From: Anaerolineaceae bacterium UBA5838 | Lineage (GTDB): Bacteria > Chloroflexota > Anaerolineae > Anaerolineales > Anaerolineaceae | DNA: 10,913 bases | Reading direction: 5' to 3' | NCBI GenBank assembly: GCA_002432795.1 | Contig: DJGU01000093.1 | Coordinates: 1 to 10,913 of the forward strand | In this document: positions 1 to 6,692 of the stretch, one piece after another | Layout: every line of letters begins with the position of its first letter | How positions within the stretch are numbered: the first letter of the stretch is position 1 | Program-made: the position numbers and the translations under genes | Notes under the pieces: model-generated | Told to the model about the DNA's origin: nothing | What the model saw: only the letters and a program-made list of their open reading frames with translations | Databases searched by the model: none

Positions 1-440
1 ATCTTGCCCAAGTTCGCCCCCCGATTGGTCTCAATCGCGACCCAGCAGTTGATCCCACCAATAAAACCGGGTCCCAAGCCAATCACCGGCCAACGCTCGC
101 CGAATTCATTGGGTTTTTCGCGTTTGAGCATGCGCCCGTCCACGATCGCGATCGGCTCGAGGCTCTCAAGGCTTTTGCAATCCGGGTCCACCAAAACCGC
201 AATCTCGCCCTTTTCAAGTGTTTCCATCATCTGCTCAACGCTGCCCGTTTTTCTGCCTACAATCCCTTCCACGATGCAACTTCCCTCATAAACTGCCTCC
301 GCAAAGGAGACCTTGCGCCTCACAACCAGAGGTTGCGGCAGCTCAGTCACCACCACGCCGTATCCAGCTTCGTGCAAACAGACAGCCACACCGCTTGCCA
401 GATCCCCACCACCACGAATCACAACAATTTTCTTTTTCAT
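1..440 (-). CDS. yqeB: YqeB-family selenium-dependent molybdenum hydroxylase system protein (partial, N-terminal 146 residues)
   Basis: Reading the minus strand from the ATG at 440 gives an open frame to the window edge, 146 codons with no stop. It begins MKKKIVVIRGGGDLASGVAV, followed by VVVTELPQPLVVRR and VSFAEAVYEG, then VDPDC and VIGLGPGF. The GGGDLA(S/T)G nucleotide-binding-like start and the TELPQPLVVRR segment are what I recognise as the YqeB/EF2563 family. That family is encoded beside selenium-dependent molybdenum hydroxylases (xanthine dehydrogenase type) and is thought to help mature them; its biochemical activity is not firmly established. Family members are about 270 residues, so roughly half is visible. 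The start fits the family's N-terminus. No Shine-Dalgarno lies at normal distance, but a TAAAAT hexamer ends 6 nt before the ATG, consistent with a leaderless message. Partner genes would lie left of the window. Confidence 0.85.
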   Translation of the reverse strand, partial: MKKKIVVIRGGGDLASGVAVCLHEAGYGVVVTELPQPLVVRRKVSFAEAVYEGSCIVEGIVGRKTGSVEQMMETLEKGEIAVLVDPDCKSLESLEPIAIVDGRMLKREKPNEFGERWPVIGLGPGFIGGINCWVAIETNRGANLGK

Positions 441-446
441 GATTAG

Positions 447-452
447 ATTTTA
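447..452 (-). promoter_or_regulatory. Putative -10 element of the yqeB-family gene, leaderless spacing
   Basis: On the minus strand the hexamer TAAAAT is followed by exactly 6 nt and then the ATG at 440, so transcription would start on or next to the start codon. No convincing -35 is seen 16-18 nt upstream. The same spacing recurs at three other genes in the window. Confidence 0.45.
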
Positions 453-514
453 CCCGCTTCCTGCACTTTTTCGCTCAGACGAATGTCTTATTGTTATGAT
501 TGATCCGGATATCC

Positions 515-566
515 GGGGGACACATTCACTGGTTACTTATGGGGGTGACATATTAGCTGACTAATA
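515..566. repeat. Imperfect 26-bp tandem repeat, possible insertion-sequence end remnant
   Basis: Two adjacent units, 515-540 and 541-566, both begin with five G residues and share a following ACAT-rich segment and a CTG(G/A).TTACT-like tail once small gaps are allowed. A perfect 12-bp palindrome CCGGATATCCGG (505-516) overlaps the first unit. Repeated G5-ACA(T) blocks resemble transposase-binding ends of some IS481/ISNCY-type elements as I recall them. No transposase is present here, so this would be a solo end or chance similarity. Confidence 0.3.
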
Positions 567-587
567 ACACCACACCAAAATTCGACC

Positions 588-616
588 TTGACCGGTTGAA
601 AAAACTCATGTAAAAT
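588..616 (+). promoter_or_regulatory. Sigma-70-type promoter of tRNA-Glu
   Basis: TTGACC (588-593), a 17-nt spacer and TAAAAT (611-616) lie directly before the tRNA gene. Transcription would start near 623, leaving about 6 nt of 5' leader before the mature tRNA end at 629. The elements match the housekeeping consensus at 5 of 6 positions each. Confidence 0.85.
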
Positions 617-628
617 ACCTAACTCGAT

Positions 629-703
629 GCCCCTATTGTCTAGTGGTTAGGACGCAGCCCTTTCAAGGCTAAAACCCGGGTTCGAATCCCGGTAGGGGCA
701 CCA
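629..703 (+). tRNA. tRNA-Glu (anticodon TTC)
   Basis: A full cloverleaf can be folded. The acceptor stem is GCCCCTA (629-635) with TAGGGGC (693-699), all seven pairs Watson-Crick. The anticodon stem is 655-659 with 667-671, with one C-A mismatch at its base. The loop CTTTCAA places anticodon TTC at 662-664. The T arm is CCGGG/CCCGG around TTCGAAT (676-692). The discriminator base is A700 and CCA is genomically encoded (701-703). A consensus promoter precedes it and an intrinsic terminator follows 1 nt later, so it is a single-gene unit. Confidence 0.98.
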
Positions 704-704
704 G

Positions 705-731
705 AAACTTCGCTAAAAGCGAAGTTTTTTT
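705..731 (+). terminator. Intrinsic terminator of tRNA-Glu
   Basis: A perfect 10-bp stem, AAACTTCGCT (705-714) with AGCGAAGTTT (718-727), closes an AAA loop and runs directly into a T tract ending at 731. It starts 2 nt after the CCA end. Confidence 0.93.
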
Positions 732-821
732 GTTTTCAGCCGATCCTTATAATAATTTTTCTATTTCTATCTTGAAACAGCTATACTTGATGAAAAGATA
801 TTTCTCGAGATAGAGGGCATA

Positions 822-1085
822 ATGACCAAAAAATGGGAACTCTTAATCATTGAACGCAGTGGAAAAGTGCGCTATTGGGGGGCACGGGAGATTGCAGAAA
901 TGACGCACGAGCAATACCTGCAGACATGCTACCATGCCCAGGCTGATAATCCGACCAGGGAGATCATATACTACGCCCTGCAGGATGGCTGGGAGCCTTT
1001 TTCCTACAACATCTCAACGATCGAGAACAGCGATACGATCGCTTTCAGGCGCTTGTCCAAACCGGAAAAAGCCAAACCCGATTAA
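822..1085 (+). CDS. Small hypothetical protein, DUF4177-like
   Basis: The gene encodes an 87-residue soluble, charged protein with no signal peptide or membrane segment. The start ATG is preceded by AGAGGG (812-817) at 4-nt spacing, a good Shine-Dalgarno, and by a TATACT hexamer (783-788) that could be a -10 element without an obvious -35. The N-terminus KKWELLIIERSG looks like a beta strand. The central region is helix-like. The segment ALQDGWEPFSYN (about residues 53-64) and a C-terminal IAFRRL strand resemble DUF4177-type small proteins, where a G-W-E motif precedes a final beta strand. That assignment is by motif feel only. The function is unknown. The gene stands alone and converges on the capA-like gene, with 45 bp between the two stop codons. 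Confidence 0.7.
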   Translation: MTKKWELLIIERSGKVRYWGAREIAEMTHEQYLQTCYHAQADNPTREIIYYALQDGWEPFSYNISTIENSDTIAFRRLSKPEKAKPD

Positions 1086-1106
1086 TATTGCAAGGAATAA
1101 GAGGGT

Positions 1107-1132
1107 AACCGATTCGAAAACGGACGGTTTTT
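1107..1132 (+). terminator. Weak possible terminator after the 822-1085 gene
   Basis: AACCG (1107-1111) pairs with CGGTT (1125-1129), with two further G-T pairs inside, followed by a T5 run (1128-1132). The stem is short and interrupted, and the element overlaps the stop codon of the convergent gene. Confidence 0.35.
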
Positions 1133-2828
1133 ATTGCGAAAGTCTGCTCTCGAAAAACAGCCTTTCAAGCATAGCAGCCCGCGCTTCGGGGGTCATCAAT
1201 GTGGGTGTTGACCAGTTGAAGAACTGGACCGTGATCAATTCCACTCCCAGGTACTTGCCGTCATAAAAGACATGCCGGTCAATGAAGGCTTTGTTGGTGT
1301 CATCAAACCAGCCAAGCTGATCAAAAAAGAGGTTCCCCAGCCCGTAATGGATGAGGGTGTCGCCATAAAACTCGAGCATATGGGGCTGATGCGCCTGGCT
1401 GCCGCTGACAATCGTCGCGCCGGCATCTGCCATCAGACGTGAATCTGCGATCATTTCCTCGGTTGGATTCCAGCGATAGATTTCCTGGTGCTGGAAGGTA
1501 AAGATCACCTGGTAACCTTCATCCCTTAAAAACTTGATCTGTTCGACCATCTCCTCCAGGTCACAGTGCAATGCTCCAGGATTGGTTTCGCTGGCGGTGG
1601 CATAACCCGGAGCCTTGGCATTGCAGCCCAAAAATGCAATTTTGTTGCCGTTATGGGTGATCTTTAGCGGCAGTTTGGCTTCTTCAATGTTTATTCCGCC
1701 GCCGTAATAAGGCCAGCCTTCCGCGTCATACATCTCCAGGGTATGGACCATGGCTTCAGGTCCATAATCACTGAAGTGATCCCCGGTCAACTCAACCACA
1801 TCCGTGCCAATCTCGCGCATCAGTTCGATGTACTTGTCATCCGAACAAAAAACCAAATCTACTGCCTGCTGCCACTGCGGAGCGGGACAATTGCTGGCGA
1901 AGGGCACCTCGTTGCTGACATGCGCGATGTCAGCCTCGCGCATCAATTCTCCAATTGAAGCTGCCGGGGAAAGCACCCCATAAAGTTCCATTTCTTTGGC
2001 GGTCGCACGGGTCATGGCCGTCACACCCGTCAGTACAACCGTGGTAAGTTTGTCAGCCTGGCGGTTAGAGGCAGGTACAGAACTGATAGAGGCGTTGGCG
2101 AGCTGGTATTCTGCTTCGGTGACTGCCCGATAACTTTTGTCCCAGCCAATTTGTACCGATAGCGGATAGCTCTCAGCGACAAAATCCTTGCGGATTGGGG
2201 AATTCCCATCCAGGCTGATCACCTTCCATTGGGGTTCGAGCTTCTCAAATGGCACTATTGCCCAAGCGTTCTGGTGGGTCTGACAGTAATTGAGCAGGTT
2301 GCCTTCTGCCAGAGGATGGACGTCACCCATCGGATTACCATAACGCGCTTTAAGACTGTCAAAAATCGCCGGTGGCATGACTAATACCCTGGCTGGGAAG
2401 TTCGCATGGTTCTGCCAGAATGCAAGTAGAGATTCCTCTGAGACATCATCCGTCACCGTCGCAAAGGGTGCCGCCAGGGCGTAGACCCAGGAGCTAATCG
2501 CTTCTTCAGTATCAATCGTGAGGCTGAGCAGAGCTTCTTCCTTATTCGTTACTCGTATTAGAGAGGGCAAGTCACCAAGAGTTTGCTTTATCCCCTCGGG
2601 TAAGCGGGGGTCAATCCACACCGCGGGAGGTAGAGAAGTGGATGTTGGCTCTGGAGTCGCTGCAATCTCAGTCGCAGTTGGCACTTGGGACGGGGCAACT
2701 ACAGGCAAAGGTGTTGATGTAGGTGTGTTTGTTTGCACCAAGGCAATGCCGCAAGCGCTGAGCAAAAGGCTCAGGATGATAACAATTGAGTAAAACGAAA
2801 CGGTCCTTGCTCTTCTCATATGATGCAC
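1131..2828 (-). CDS. CapA-family (metallophosphatase-like) lipoprotein
   Basis: The product has 565 residues counted from a GTG at 2828. An in-frame ATG at 2819 is the alternative start. I kept the GTG because a GATAAT hexamer lies exactly 6 nt before it, the spacing seen at other leaderless-looking starts here; neither start has a Shine-Dalgarno. A lipoprotein signal is clear: RR near the N-terminus, a hydrophobic stretch 12-23 and lipobox LLSAC with Cys26, so the protein should be membrane-anchored on the outer face. A Thr/Pro/Ser-rich linker follows (33-68). Residues about 70-250 form a separate domain that looks like a type-2 periplasmic-binding-protein fold (weak inference). Residues about 262-560 match the CapA/PgsA poly-gamma-glutamate family: NEVP (306-309), GDHFSDYG (349-356), GGGINIEEA (376-384), GSQAHQPH (476-483) and HYGLGNLFFDQ (494-504). 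The usual first-strand Asp of GDxM is absent (LTGVTAMTR). No other capsule gene is nearby, so involvement in polyglutamate synthesis is unproven; a surface phosphoesterase role is equally possible. Confidence 0.85.
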   Translation of the reverse strand: MHHMRRARTVSFYSIVIILSLLLSACGIALVQTNTPTSTPLPVVAPSQVPTATEIAATPEPTSTSLPPAVWIDPRLPEGIKQTLGDLPSLIRVTNKEEALLSLTIDTEEAISSWVYALAAPFATVTDDVSEESLLAFWQNHANFPARVLVMPPAIFDSLKARYGNPMGDVHPLAEGNLLNYCQTHQNAWAIVPFEKLEPQWKVISLDGNSPIRKDFVAESYPLSVQIGWDKSYRAVTEAEYQLANASISSVPASNRQADKLTTVVLTGVTAMTRATAKEMELYGVLSPAASIGELMREADIAHVSNEVPFASNCPAPQWQQAVDLVFCSDDKYIELMREIGTDVVELTGDHFSDYGPEAMVHTLEMYDAEGWPYYGGGINIEEAKLPLKITHNGNKIAFLGCNAKAPGYATASETNPGALHCDLEEMVEQIKFLRDEGYQVIFTFQHQEIYRWNPTEEMIADSRLMADAGATIVSGSQAHQPHMLEFYGDTLIHYGLGNLFFDQLGWFDDTNKAFIDRHVFYDGKYLGVELITVQFFNWSTPTLMTPEARAAMLERLFFESRLSQ

Positions 2829-2834
2829 AATTCA

Positions 2835-2840
2835 ATTATC
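2835..2840 (-). promoter_or_regulatory. Putative -10 element of the CapA-like gene
   Basis: On the minus strand GATAAT (within TTAGATAAT) ends 6 nt before the GTG at 2828 and 15 nt before the ATG at 2819. It matches TATAAT at five of six positions. No good -35 is visible. Depending on the start codon used, the message would be leaderless or have a leader of only a few nucleotides. Confidence 0.45.
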
Positions 2841-3136
2841 TAATGACCCGGGAGAATTGTACTTCAATTCAGATCCTATTACTCAGGGGACATGAATACC
2901 TCACCTTCTAACTCGGTTAGATGTTTTATAGAATTTGAGTTTAGGAACTTTGTCGCCCGCTAACACTAAAATTAATAGGATTTTATAGATAGGGGTTTTT
3001 AAGAAGACACAGCCAGTGATCAGAGCGAGAATGAACGATGCAATTTTATGATCAGTGTTTGAGTCAATTAACAGCAAATTCTCCGGCTAACATATAAATT
3101 AACATTTTTTCATCCTCTTTAGCAGCTTGTGCATGA

Positions 3137-3142
3137 TAAACT
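3137..3142 (+). promoter_or_regulatory. Putative -10 element of comM, leaderless spacing
   Basis: TAAACT ends 6 nt before the ATG at 3149. No Shine-Dalgarno is present before that ATG and no clear -35 is seen. It is the weakest hexamer of the set (4 of 6 matches to TATAAT), and the overlapping GATAAA is an alternative. Confidence 0.35.
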
Positions 3143-3148
3143 TAGCGC

Positions 3149-4669
3149 ATGCTGGCACATGTCTACTCTTGCGCGGTGATCGGCCTTGAAGGCGTGGTCA
3201 TTGATATCGAAGTCGATTACGGTCAGGGCGGGCCGCACATGGCGATCGTCGGATTGCCGGACGAAGCCGTCAAGGAAAGCCGTGAGCGGGTCTATTCCGC
3301 CATCAAAAACGCCGACCTTGCCTATCCCCGACCGCCCCTGACGGTCAATCTCGCCCCAGCATCCGTCCGCAAAGAAGGACCATTTTTTGATCTGCCGATC
3401 GCGATCGGTGTACTGATCACTGGCGAACAGGTCGCCCCTGAAAGCATTGAAGGCGCTTTGATCATCGGAGAACTCTCGCTGGACGGCTCGGTGAGGCACG
3501 TTCGCGGAGTGCTGGCAGTTGCGGCCCAGGCGCGCAAAGATGGCTACAAGCGGCTTTTTGTGCCGGCTTGCGACGCTGCTGAAGCAACCCTGATTCCAGA
3601 CATTGAGGTGTATCCGGTCAATACGCTGCGTGAACTCGTCGACCACCTGACAGGTGAAGAACTGATCACACCCGGAACCGTCATGGAATACGCGCCAGAC
3701 GACGAACGCCTGGTGGATACCGACTTCAGCGAAATTAAAGGTCAGGAACACATCAAACGCGCGCTCGAGGTAGCCGCCGCGGGCGGACACAACGTGCTGA
3801 TGTCTGGCCCTCCCGGGGCAGGCAAGACCCTTTTAGCCCGGGCAATCACCTCCATTCTGCCAAAATTGAGCCTCGATGAAGCCCTGGAAGTGACCGGGAT
3901 CTATTCCATTTGCGACATGCTGCCAGCCGGCACACCCCTCATCCAGACTCGCCCTTTCCGCGCCCCACACCACACCATCAGCCATGCAGGTCTGGTTGGC
4001 GGAGGCAACATCCCCCACCCGGGTGAGATCTCCCTGGCACACCGCGGGGTTTTGTTCCTGGATGAACTGCCCGAATTTGGTCAGCGCAGCCTCGAAGTGC
4101 TGCGTCAGCCGATTGAAGACAAGATTGTGACCATCAGCCGCGCCAACGGCTCGTTCACTTTCCCTGCCAACTTCATGCTGATCGGAGCGATGAATCCCTG
4201 CCCTTGCGGCTACTATGGCGACAAACTGCGGGCTTGCACTTGCTCCCAATCGGTCATCACGAATTATCAGAAACGCATCTCCGGACCCCTGCTCGACCGT
4301 ATCGATATTCATCTGCATGTACCGCGCGTGGATTATCAGAAATTAAGCAGCCAGCGCACCGGTGAGCCTTCCAGCCAGATCAGAATGCGTGTTGAAGCAG
4401 CACGGCAACAGCAGTTGGCGCGTTTCAGTGGGACAAGACTCGCTTCAAACGCGGATATGACCCCCAAAGAAATCCGCACCTACTGCCAGGTCGCGCCCGA
4501 AGGCGAGGCCTTGATCAAAGCAGCCATGCGTCAGCTGAAGTTGACCGCCCGCGGCTACCACCGCGTGCTGAAGCTCTCCAGGACTATTGCCGACCTCGCC
4601 GGCGATCCGGATATCAGATCCGAACATTTGGCCGAAGCACTCCAGTACCGCCAGACCGAAGAAGAATAG
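3149..4669 (+). CDS. comM: ComM/YifB family Mg-chelatase-like AAA+ ATPase
   Basis: The 506 residues match the usual family length. The N-terminus MLAHVYSCAVIGLEG is the family's normal start and fixes the ATG. Domains in order are a ChlI-type fold (about 20-145, with IVGLPDEAVKESRERV), the AAA+ Mg-chelatase core (about 190-395) and the Mg-chelatase C-terminal domain (about 405-502). Walker A is GPPGAGKT (220-227), Walker B is VLFLDELPEF (301-310), and a Cys-rich GAMNPCPCG...CTC segment spans 347-365. The GPLLDRID segment (379-386) carries the likely arginine finger R384, and ARGYHRVL (467-474) the sensor-2 region. In naturally transformable Gram-negatives ComM is a hexameric branch-migration helicase that extends integration of incoming DNA; in other phyla the same gene may serve general recombination. 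It is a cytoplasmic, single-gene unit here. There is no Shine-Dalgarno, and no convincing terminator follows, only a 5-bp hairpin at 4679-4696. Confidence 0.96.
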   Translation: MLAHVYSCAVIGLEGVVIDIEVDYGQGGPHMAIVGLPDEAVKESRERVYSAIKNADLAYPRPPLTVNLAPASVRKEGPFFDLPIAIGVLITGEQVAPESIEGALIIGELSLDGSVRHVRGVLAVAAQARKDGYKRLFVPACDAAEATLIPDIEVYPVNTLRELVDHLTGEELITPGTVMEYAPDDERLVDTDFSEIKGQEHIKRALEVAAAGGHNVLMSGPPGAGKTLLARAITSILPKLSLDEALEVTGIYSICDMLPAGTPLIQTRPFRAPHHTISHAGLVGGGNIPHPGEISLAHRGVLFLDELPEFGQRSLEVLRQPIEDKIVTISRANGSFTFPANFMLIGAMNPCPCGYYGDKLRACTCSQSVITNYQKRISGPLLDRIDIHLHVPRVDYQKLSSQRTGEPSSQIRMRVEAARQQQLARFSGTRLASNADMTPKEIRTYCQVAPEGEALIKAAMRQLKLTARGYHRVLKLSRTIADLAGDPDIRSEHLAEALQYRQTEEE

Positions 4670-4820
4670 TTTTTTCTGGATCGACAAAAAACGATCGTGC
4701 TGAAATCCTCGCCAAGCATGCGATCTACCCGAAGATTCCCAACCGATTTGCCATGTTACTAAAGTCAAACCATTATCATCAAATTCGAGAAAAGGTTAAC
4801 TGGCTGTCATAAGGAACTTT

Positions 4821-4849
4821 TTGAATGTCCCAAACGTCCTATATGTAAA
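4821..4849 (+). promoter_or_regulatory. Candidate promoter of the META-domain gene
   Basis: TTGAAT (4821-4826) and TGTAAA (4844-4849) are separated by 17 nt in an otherwise empty AT-rich gap. The -10 is poor and overlapping AT-rich hexamers (for example TAAATA at 4846) could serve instead. Confidence 0.28.
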
Positions 4850-4887
4850 TAATCGATAAGAAGCTAATTGCATTCGGGTTCAAAAAG

Positions 4888-5355
4888 ATGAAAAACAAAA
4901 TTTCGACCATTCTTTTGGTGATGGCTGTGTTCGTGACAGCTTGCAGCGTCAAGGGAAAAACCTCCTCTTTAGCGCTAAACGATACCCACTGGGTTCTGGA
5001 ACAAATCAATGGGCAACCCGTAATAGATGACACCCTGCCAACCCTTTCTTTCCGCGGCGATCAAGAGGTGGGAGGATATGCATCTTGCAATACCTTCTTT
5101 GGAACTTACGTGTCAAAAGACAATACGGTGACCATCACTGGGTTGAGTTACACCGAGATGGGTTGCGTCGGAGTGATGGACCAGGAAACTGCCTATCTTG
5201 CAGCGCTGGAATCAGCAAAGACCTATCGGATTGAAGATGGTAAATTACTTCTCTTCGATGCCGCCGGAGATGCCGTCTTGGTGTTCTCTCCGAAGGACAT
5301 GAGCCTGGAAGGAACGTTCTGGAACTTGACCATGTTCAACATTTGTTTTGCCTAA
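4888..5355 (+). CDS. META-domain lipoprotein (HslJ-like), truncated at the C-terminus
   Basis: The product has 155 residues. The signal peptide ends in lipobox VTAC with Cys19, so it should be exported and lipid-anchored. One complete META domain spans about 31-133: DTHWVLEQINGQPV, PTLSFRGD, a YASCNTFFGTY block (64-74, Ser in place of the usual Gly before Cys), TEMGC (89-93), then QETAYLAALESAKTYRIEDGK and a final VLVF strand. META domains occur in HslJ-type heat-inducible lipoproteins linked in some bacteria to novobiocin resistance; the molecular function is not known. After a short linker the protein restarts with SLEGTFWNLTMFN (139-151), repeating the L-x2-T-x-W-x-L-x3-N pattern of 30-41, then stops four residues later. 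This looks like a two-META-domain protein that lost its second domain. A 73-bp inverted repeat lies 10 nt after the stop. The ATG start agrees with a normal lipoprotein signal; no strong Shine-Dalgarno is seen. Confidence 0.83.
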   Translation: MKNKISTILLVMAVFVTACSVKGKTSSLALNDTHWVLEQINGQPVIDDTLPTLSFRGDQEVGGYASCNTFFGTYVSKDNTVTITGLSYTEMGCVGVMDQETAYLAALESAKTYRIEDGKLLLFDAAGDAVLVFSPKDMSLEGTFWNLTMFNICFA

Positions 5356-5364
5356 CACACTGGC

Positions 5365-5437
5365 GTAGGGGCGAAGCATCCATTCAAAAACGCTCATCTC
5401 AACTTAAATGCGTTTGTTAAGGATGCTTCGCCCCTAC
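5365..5437. repeat. 73-bp near-palindromic repeat, MITE- or REP-like
   Basis: The ends are a perfect 17-bp inverted repeat, GTAGGGGCGAAGCATCC (5365-5381) with its complement at 5421-5437. The pairing continues inward (5383-5393 with 5410-5420, 9 of 11 pairs, one bulged A), leaving a loop of about 16 nt. It codes for nothing and no target duplication is evident. It lies just after the truncated META gene. There is no T tract, so it is not a standard terminator, although transcribed RNA would fold strongly. Only one copy is in this window. Confidence 0.8.
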
Positions 5438-5511
5438 CGGGATTCGTATCAACCGTCGATAATAAGATCCTCCCACGCCGGTGATCGCTTTTTCCCTGAT
5501 GCCTGGATTAC

Positions 5512-5537
5512 AAAAACCTCCCCAATAATTGGAGAGG
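5512..5537 (-). terminator. Intrinsic terminator of serC
   Basis: On the minus strand GGAGAGG's complement CCTCTCC pairs with GGGGAGG (5531-5537 with 5517-5523, one G-U pair), extended by AA/TT in the loop, and is followed by a T5 tract (5516 down to 5512). It begins 23 nt after the serC stop codon. Confidence 0.85.
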
Positions 5538-5560
5538 CTTTCAAATCAAACAATCAAGAA

Positions 5561-6649
5561 CTAACTGTGTTTGGCTTCGAATTCTTTCAGGAAATCGATC
5601 AAAGCGTCCACACCCTCTTTGGGCATGGCGTTATAGATAGAAGCACGCAGGCCGCCTACCGATTTGTGCCCTTTGAGGTTATCGAACCCAGCCGCCTTAG
5701 TGGCTGCCACAACTTCGGCGTCCATCTCAGGGCTTTCGGTCACGAAGGGGATATTCATCAGGGAGCGATCTTCCTTCACAACTGTACCCCTGAACATCTT
5801 GCTATTGTCGAGGAAGTCATAAAAAGGTTGGGCTTTTTCGATGTTGATCTGGTGCATGGCTTCCAACCCGCCGAGATTCTTGAGGTACTTGAAGACCTTG
5901 CCACAGACATAGATCCCCCAGCAGTTTGGGGTGTTGTACATGGAACCGTTATCGGCGTGGATATCGTAACGCAGATAGGTCGGGATCTTTTCATCCAGAT
6001 CGGTGCGGATCAGATCTTCGCGTATGATCACGATTGCGATCCCAGCAGGACCAACATTCTTCTGTGCACCCGCAAAAATCAACCCAAAATCATTGACATT
6101 GACCGGCTTGGAAAGGAACATGGAGGATTGATCTGAAACCAGAATTTTGCCCTTGGTGTTGGGGAGCTTTTGGTAAGTGGTGCCGTGAATGGTCTCGTTC
6201 TCGCAGATGAAAACATAATCTGCGTCTTCTGAGATGGGCAGGTCCGAGACATCCGGGATGTAGCTGTAGTTCTTGTCCTTGCTGGAAGCTACAAGGTTGA
6301 TCTTGCCAAACTTCTTGGCCTCGTTATAGGCCTTGTTGGACCAGTTACCAGTCACGATATAGTCAGCAACGCCGTTTTTCATCAGGTTGAGCGGAATCAT
6401 GGAAAACTGAAGCGTGCCGCCGCCTTGAATGAACAAAACTTTGTAATTTGAGGGGATGTCCATCAGCTCGCGCAGATCAGCTTCAGCTTCATCAATGATG
6501 CCCTGGAAGACTTTGCTGCGGTGGCTCATTTCCATCACATTCATTCCTGAACCCTGATAATTCATGAACTCATCCCGGATTTCCTCCAGGACGGGTTCGG
6601 GTAAAGTGCTTGGCCCGGCTGAGAAATTGAAAACACGGTCGTACTTCAT
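5561..6649 (-). CDS. serC: Phosphoserine aminotransferase
   Basis: The 362 residues match the usual length of about 360. The enzyme is a cytoplasmic PLP-dependent class-V aminotransferase that converts 3-phosphohydroxypyruvate and glutamate to phosphoserine and 2-oxoglutarate, the second step of serine synthesis; it also serves pyridoxal phosphate synthesis in some bacteria. The start MKYDRVFNFSAGPSTLPEPVL is typical. MNVMEMSHRS (36-45), QGGGTLQF (75-82) and TGNWS (100-104, with Trp103 expected to stack on PLP) follow. Asp173 lies in VSDQSSMF, and the PLP-binding Lys197 in AGAQKNVGPAG. RYDIHADNGSMYNTP and the late VGGLRASIYNAM phosphate-binding segment are intact. AAGGAGAGAG lies about 8 nt before the ATG as Shine-Dalgarno. 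It is a single-gene unit with its own promoter, structured leader and terminator. No serA or serB is in the window. Confidence 0.97.
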   Translation of the reverse strand: MKYDRVFNFSAGPSTLPEPVLEEIRDEFMNYQGSGMNVMEMSHRSKVFQGIIDEAEADLRELMDIPSNYKVLFIQGGGTLQFSMIPLNLMKNGVADYIVTGNWSNKAYNEAKKFGKINLVASSKDKNYSYIPDVSDLPISEDADYVFICENETIHGTTYQKLPNTKGKILVSDQSSMFLSKPVNVNDFGLIFAGAQKNVGPAGIAIVIIREDLIRTDLDEKIPTYLRYDIHADNGSMYNTPNCWGIYVCGKVFKYLKNLGGLEAMHQINIEKAQPFYDFLDNSKMFRGTVVKEDRSLMNIPFVTESPEMDAEVVAATKAAGFDNLKGHKSVGGLRASIYNAMPKEGVDALIDFLKEFEAKHS

Positions 6650-6692
6650 ATTAAAAGCTCTCTCCTTTTGTCTAAGTAGTATTCCGTTGGCT

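Larger units (their letters stand above)
2829..3148. other. Intergenic region between divergent capA-like and comM genes
   Basis: This 320-base AT-rich gap has no credible open reading frame on either strand. It contains the putative -10 elements of both flanking genes at its two edges and a small 6-bp inverted repeat (2907-2921, TCTAAC/GTTAGA). No tRNA, riboswitch, strong terminator or repeat family was recognised in the central 250 bases. Confidence 0.7.

Noticed and set aside
692..699. GTAGGGGC in the tRNA-Glu acceptor arm is identical to the first 8 bases of the 5365-5437 palindrome
   Set aside because: Eight bases is too short, the similarity stops there, and the tRNA has no flanking duplicated 3' end or integrase, so an attachment-site link is not supported.
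2907..2921. Short inverted repeat TCTAAC/GTTAGA as an operator or terminator
   Set aside because: Six pairs in AT-rich DNA are expected by chance, and its position relative to either flanking promoter gives no support.
3119..3790. Minus-strand open frame of 223 codons over the start of comM
   Set aside because: comM on the plus strand is unambiguous and the minus-strand translation resembles no protein family; it has a composition typical of an antisense frame.
4679..4696. GATCG/CGATC hairpin after comM as a terminator
   Set aside because: The stem is only 5 bp with an A-rich 8-nt loop and no T tract follows it; the T run (4670-4675) precedes it.
5408..6136. Long plus-strand open frame (242 codons) across the serC region
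   Set aside because: It is antisense to serC, whose product is recognisable from end to end with all catalytic residues, so this frame is a shadow.
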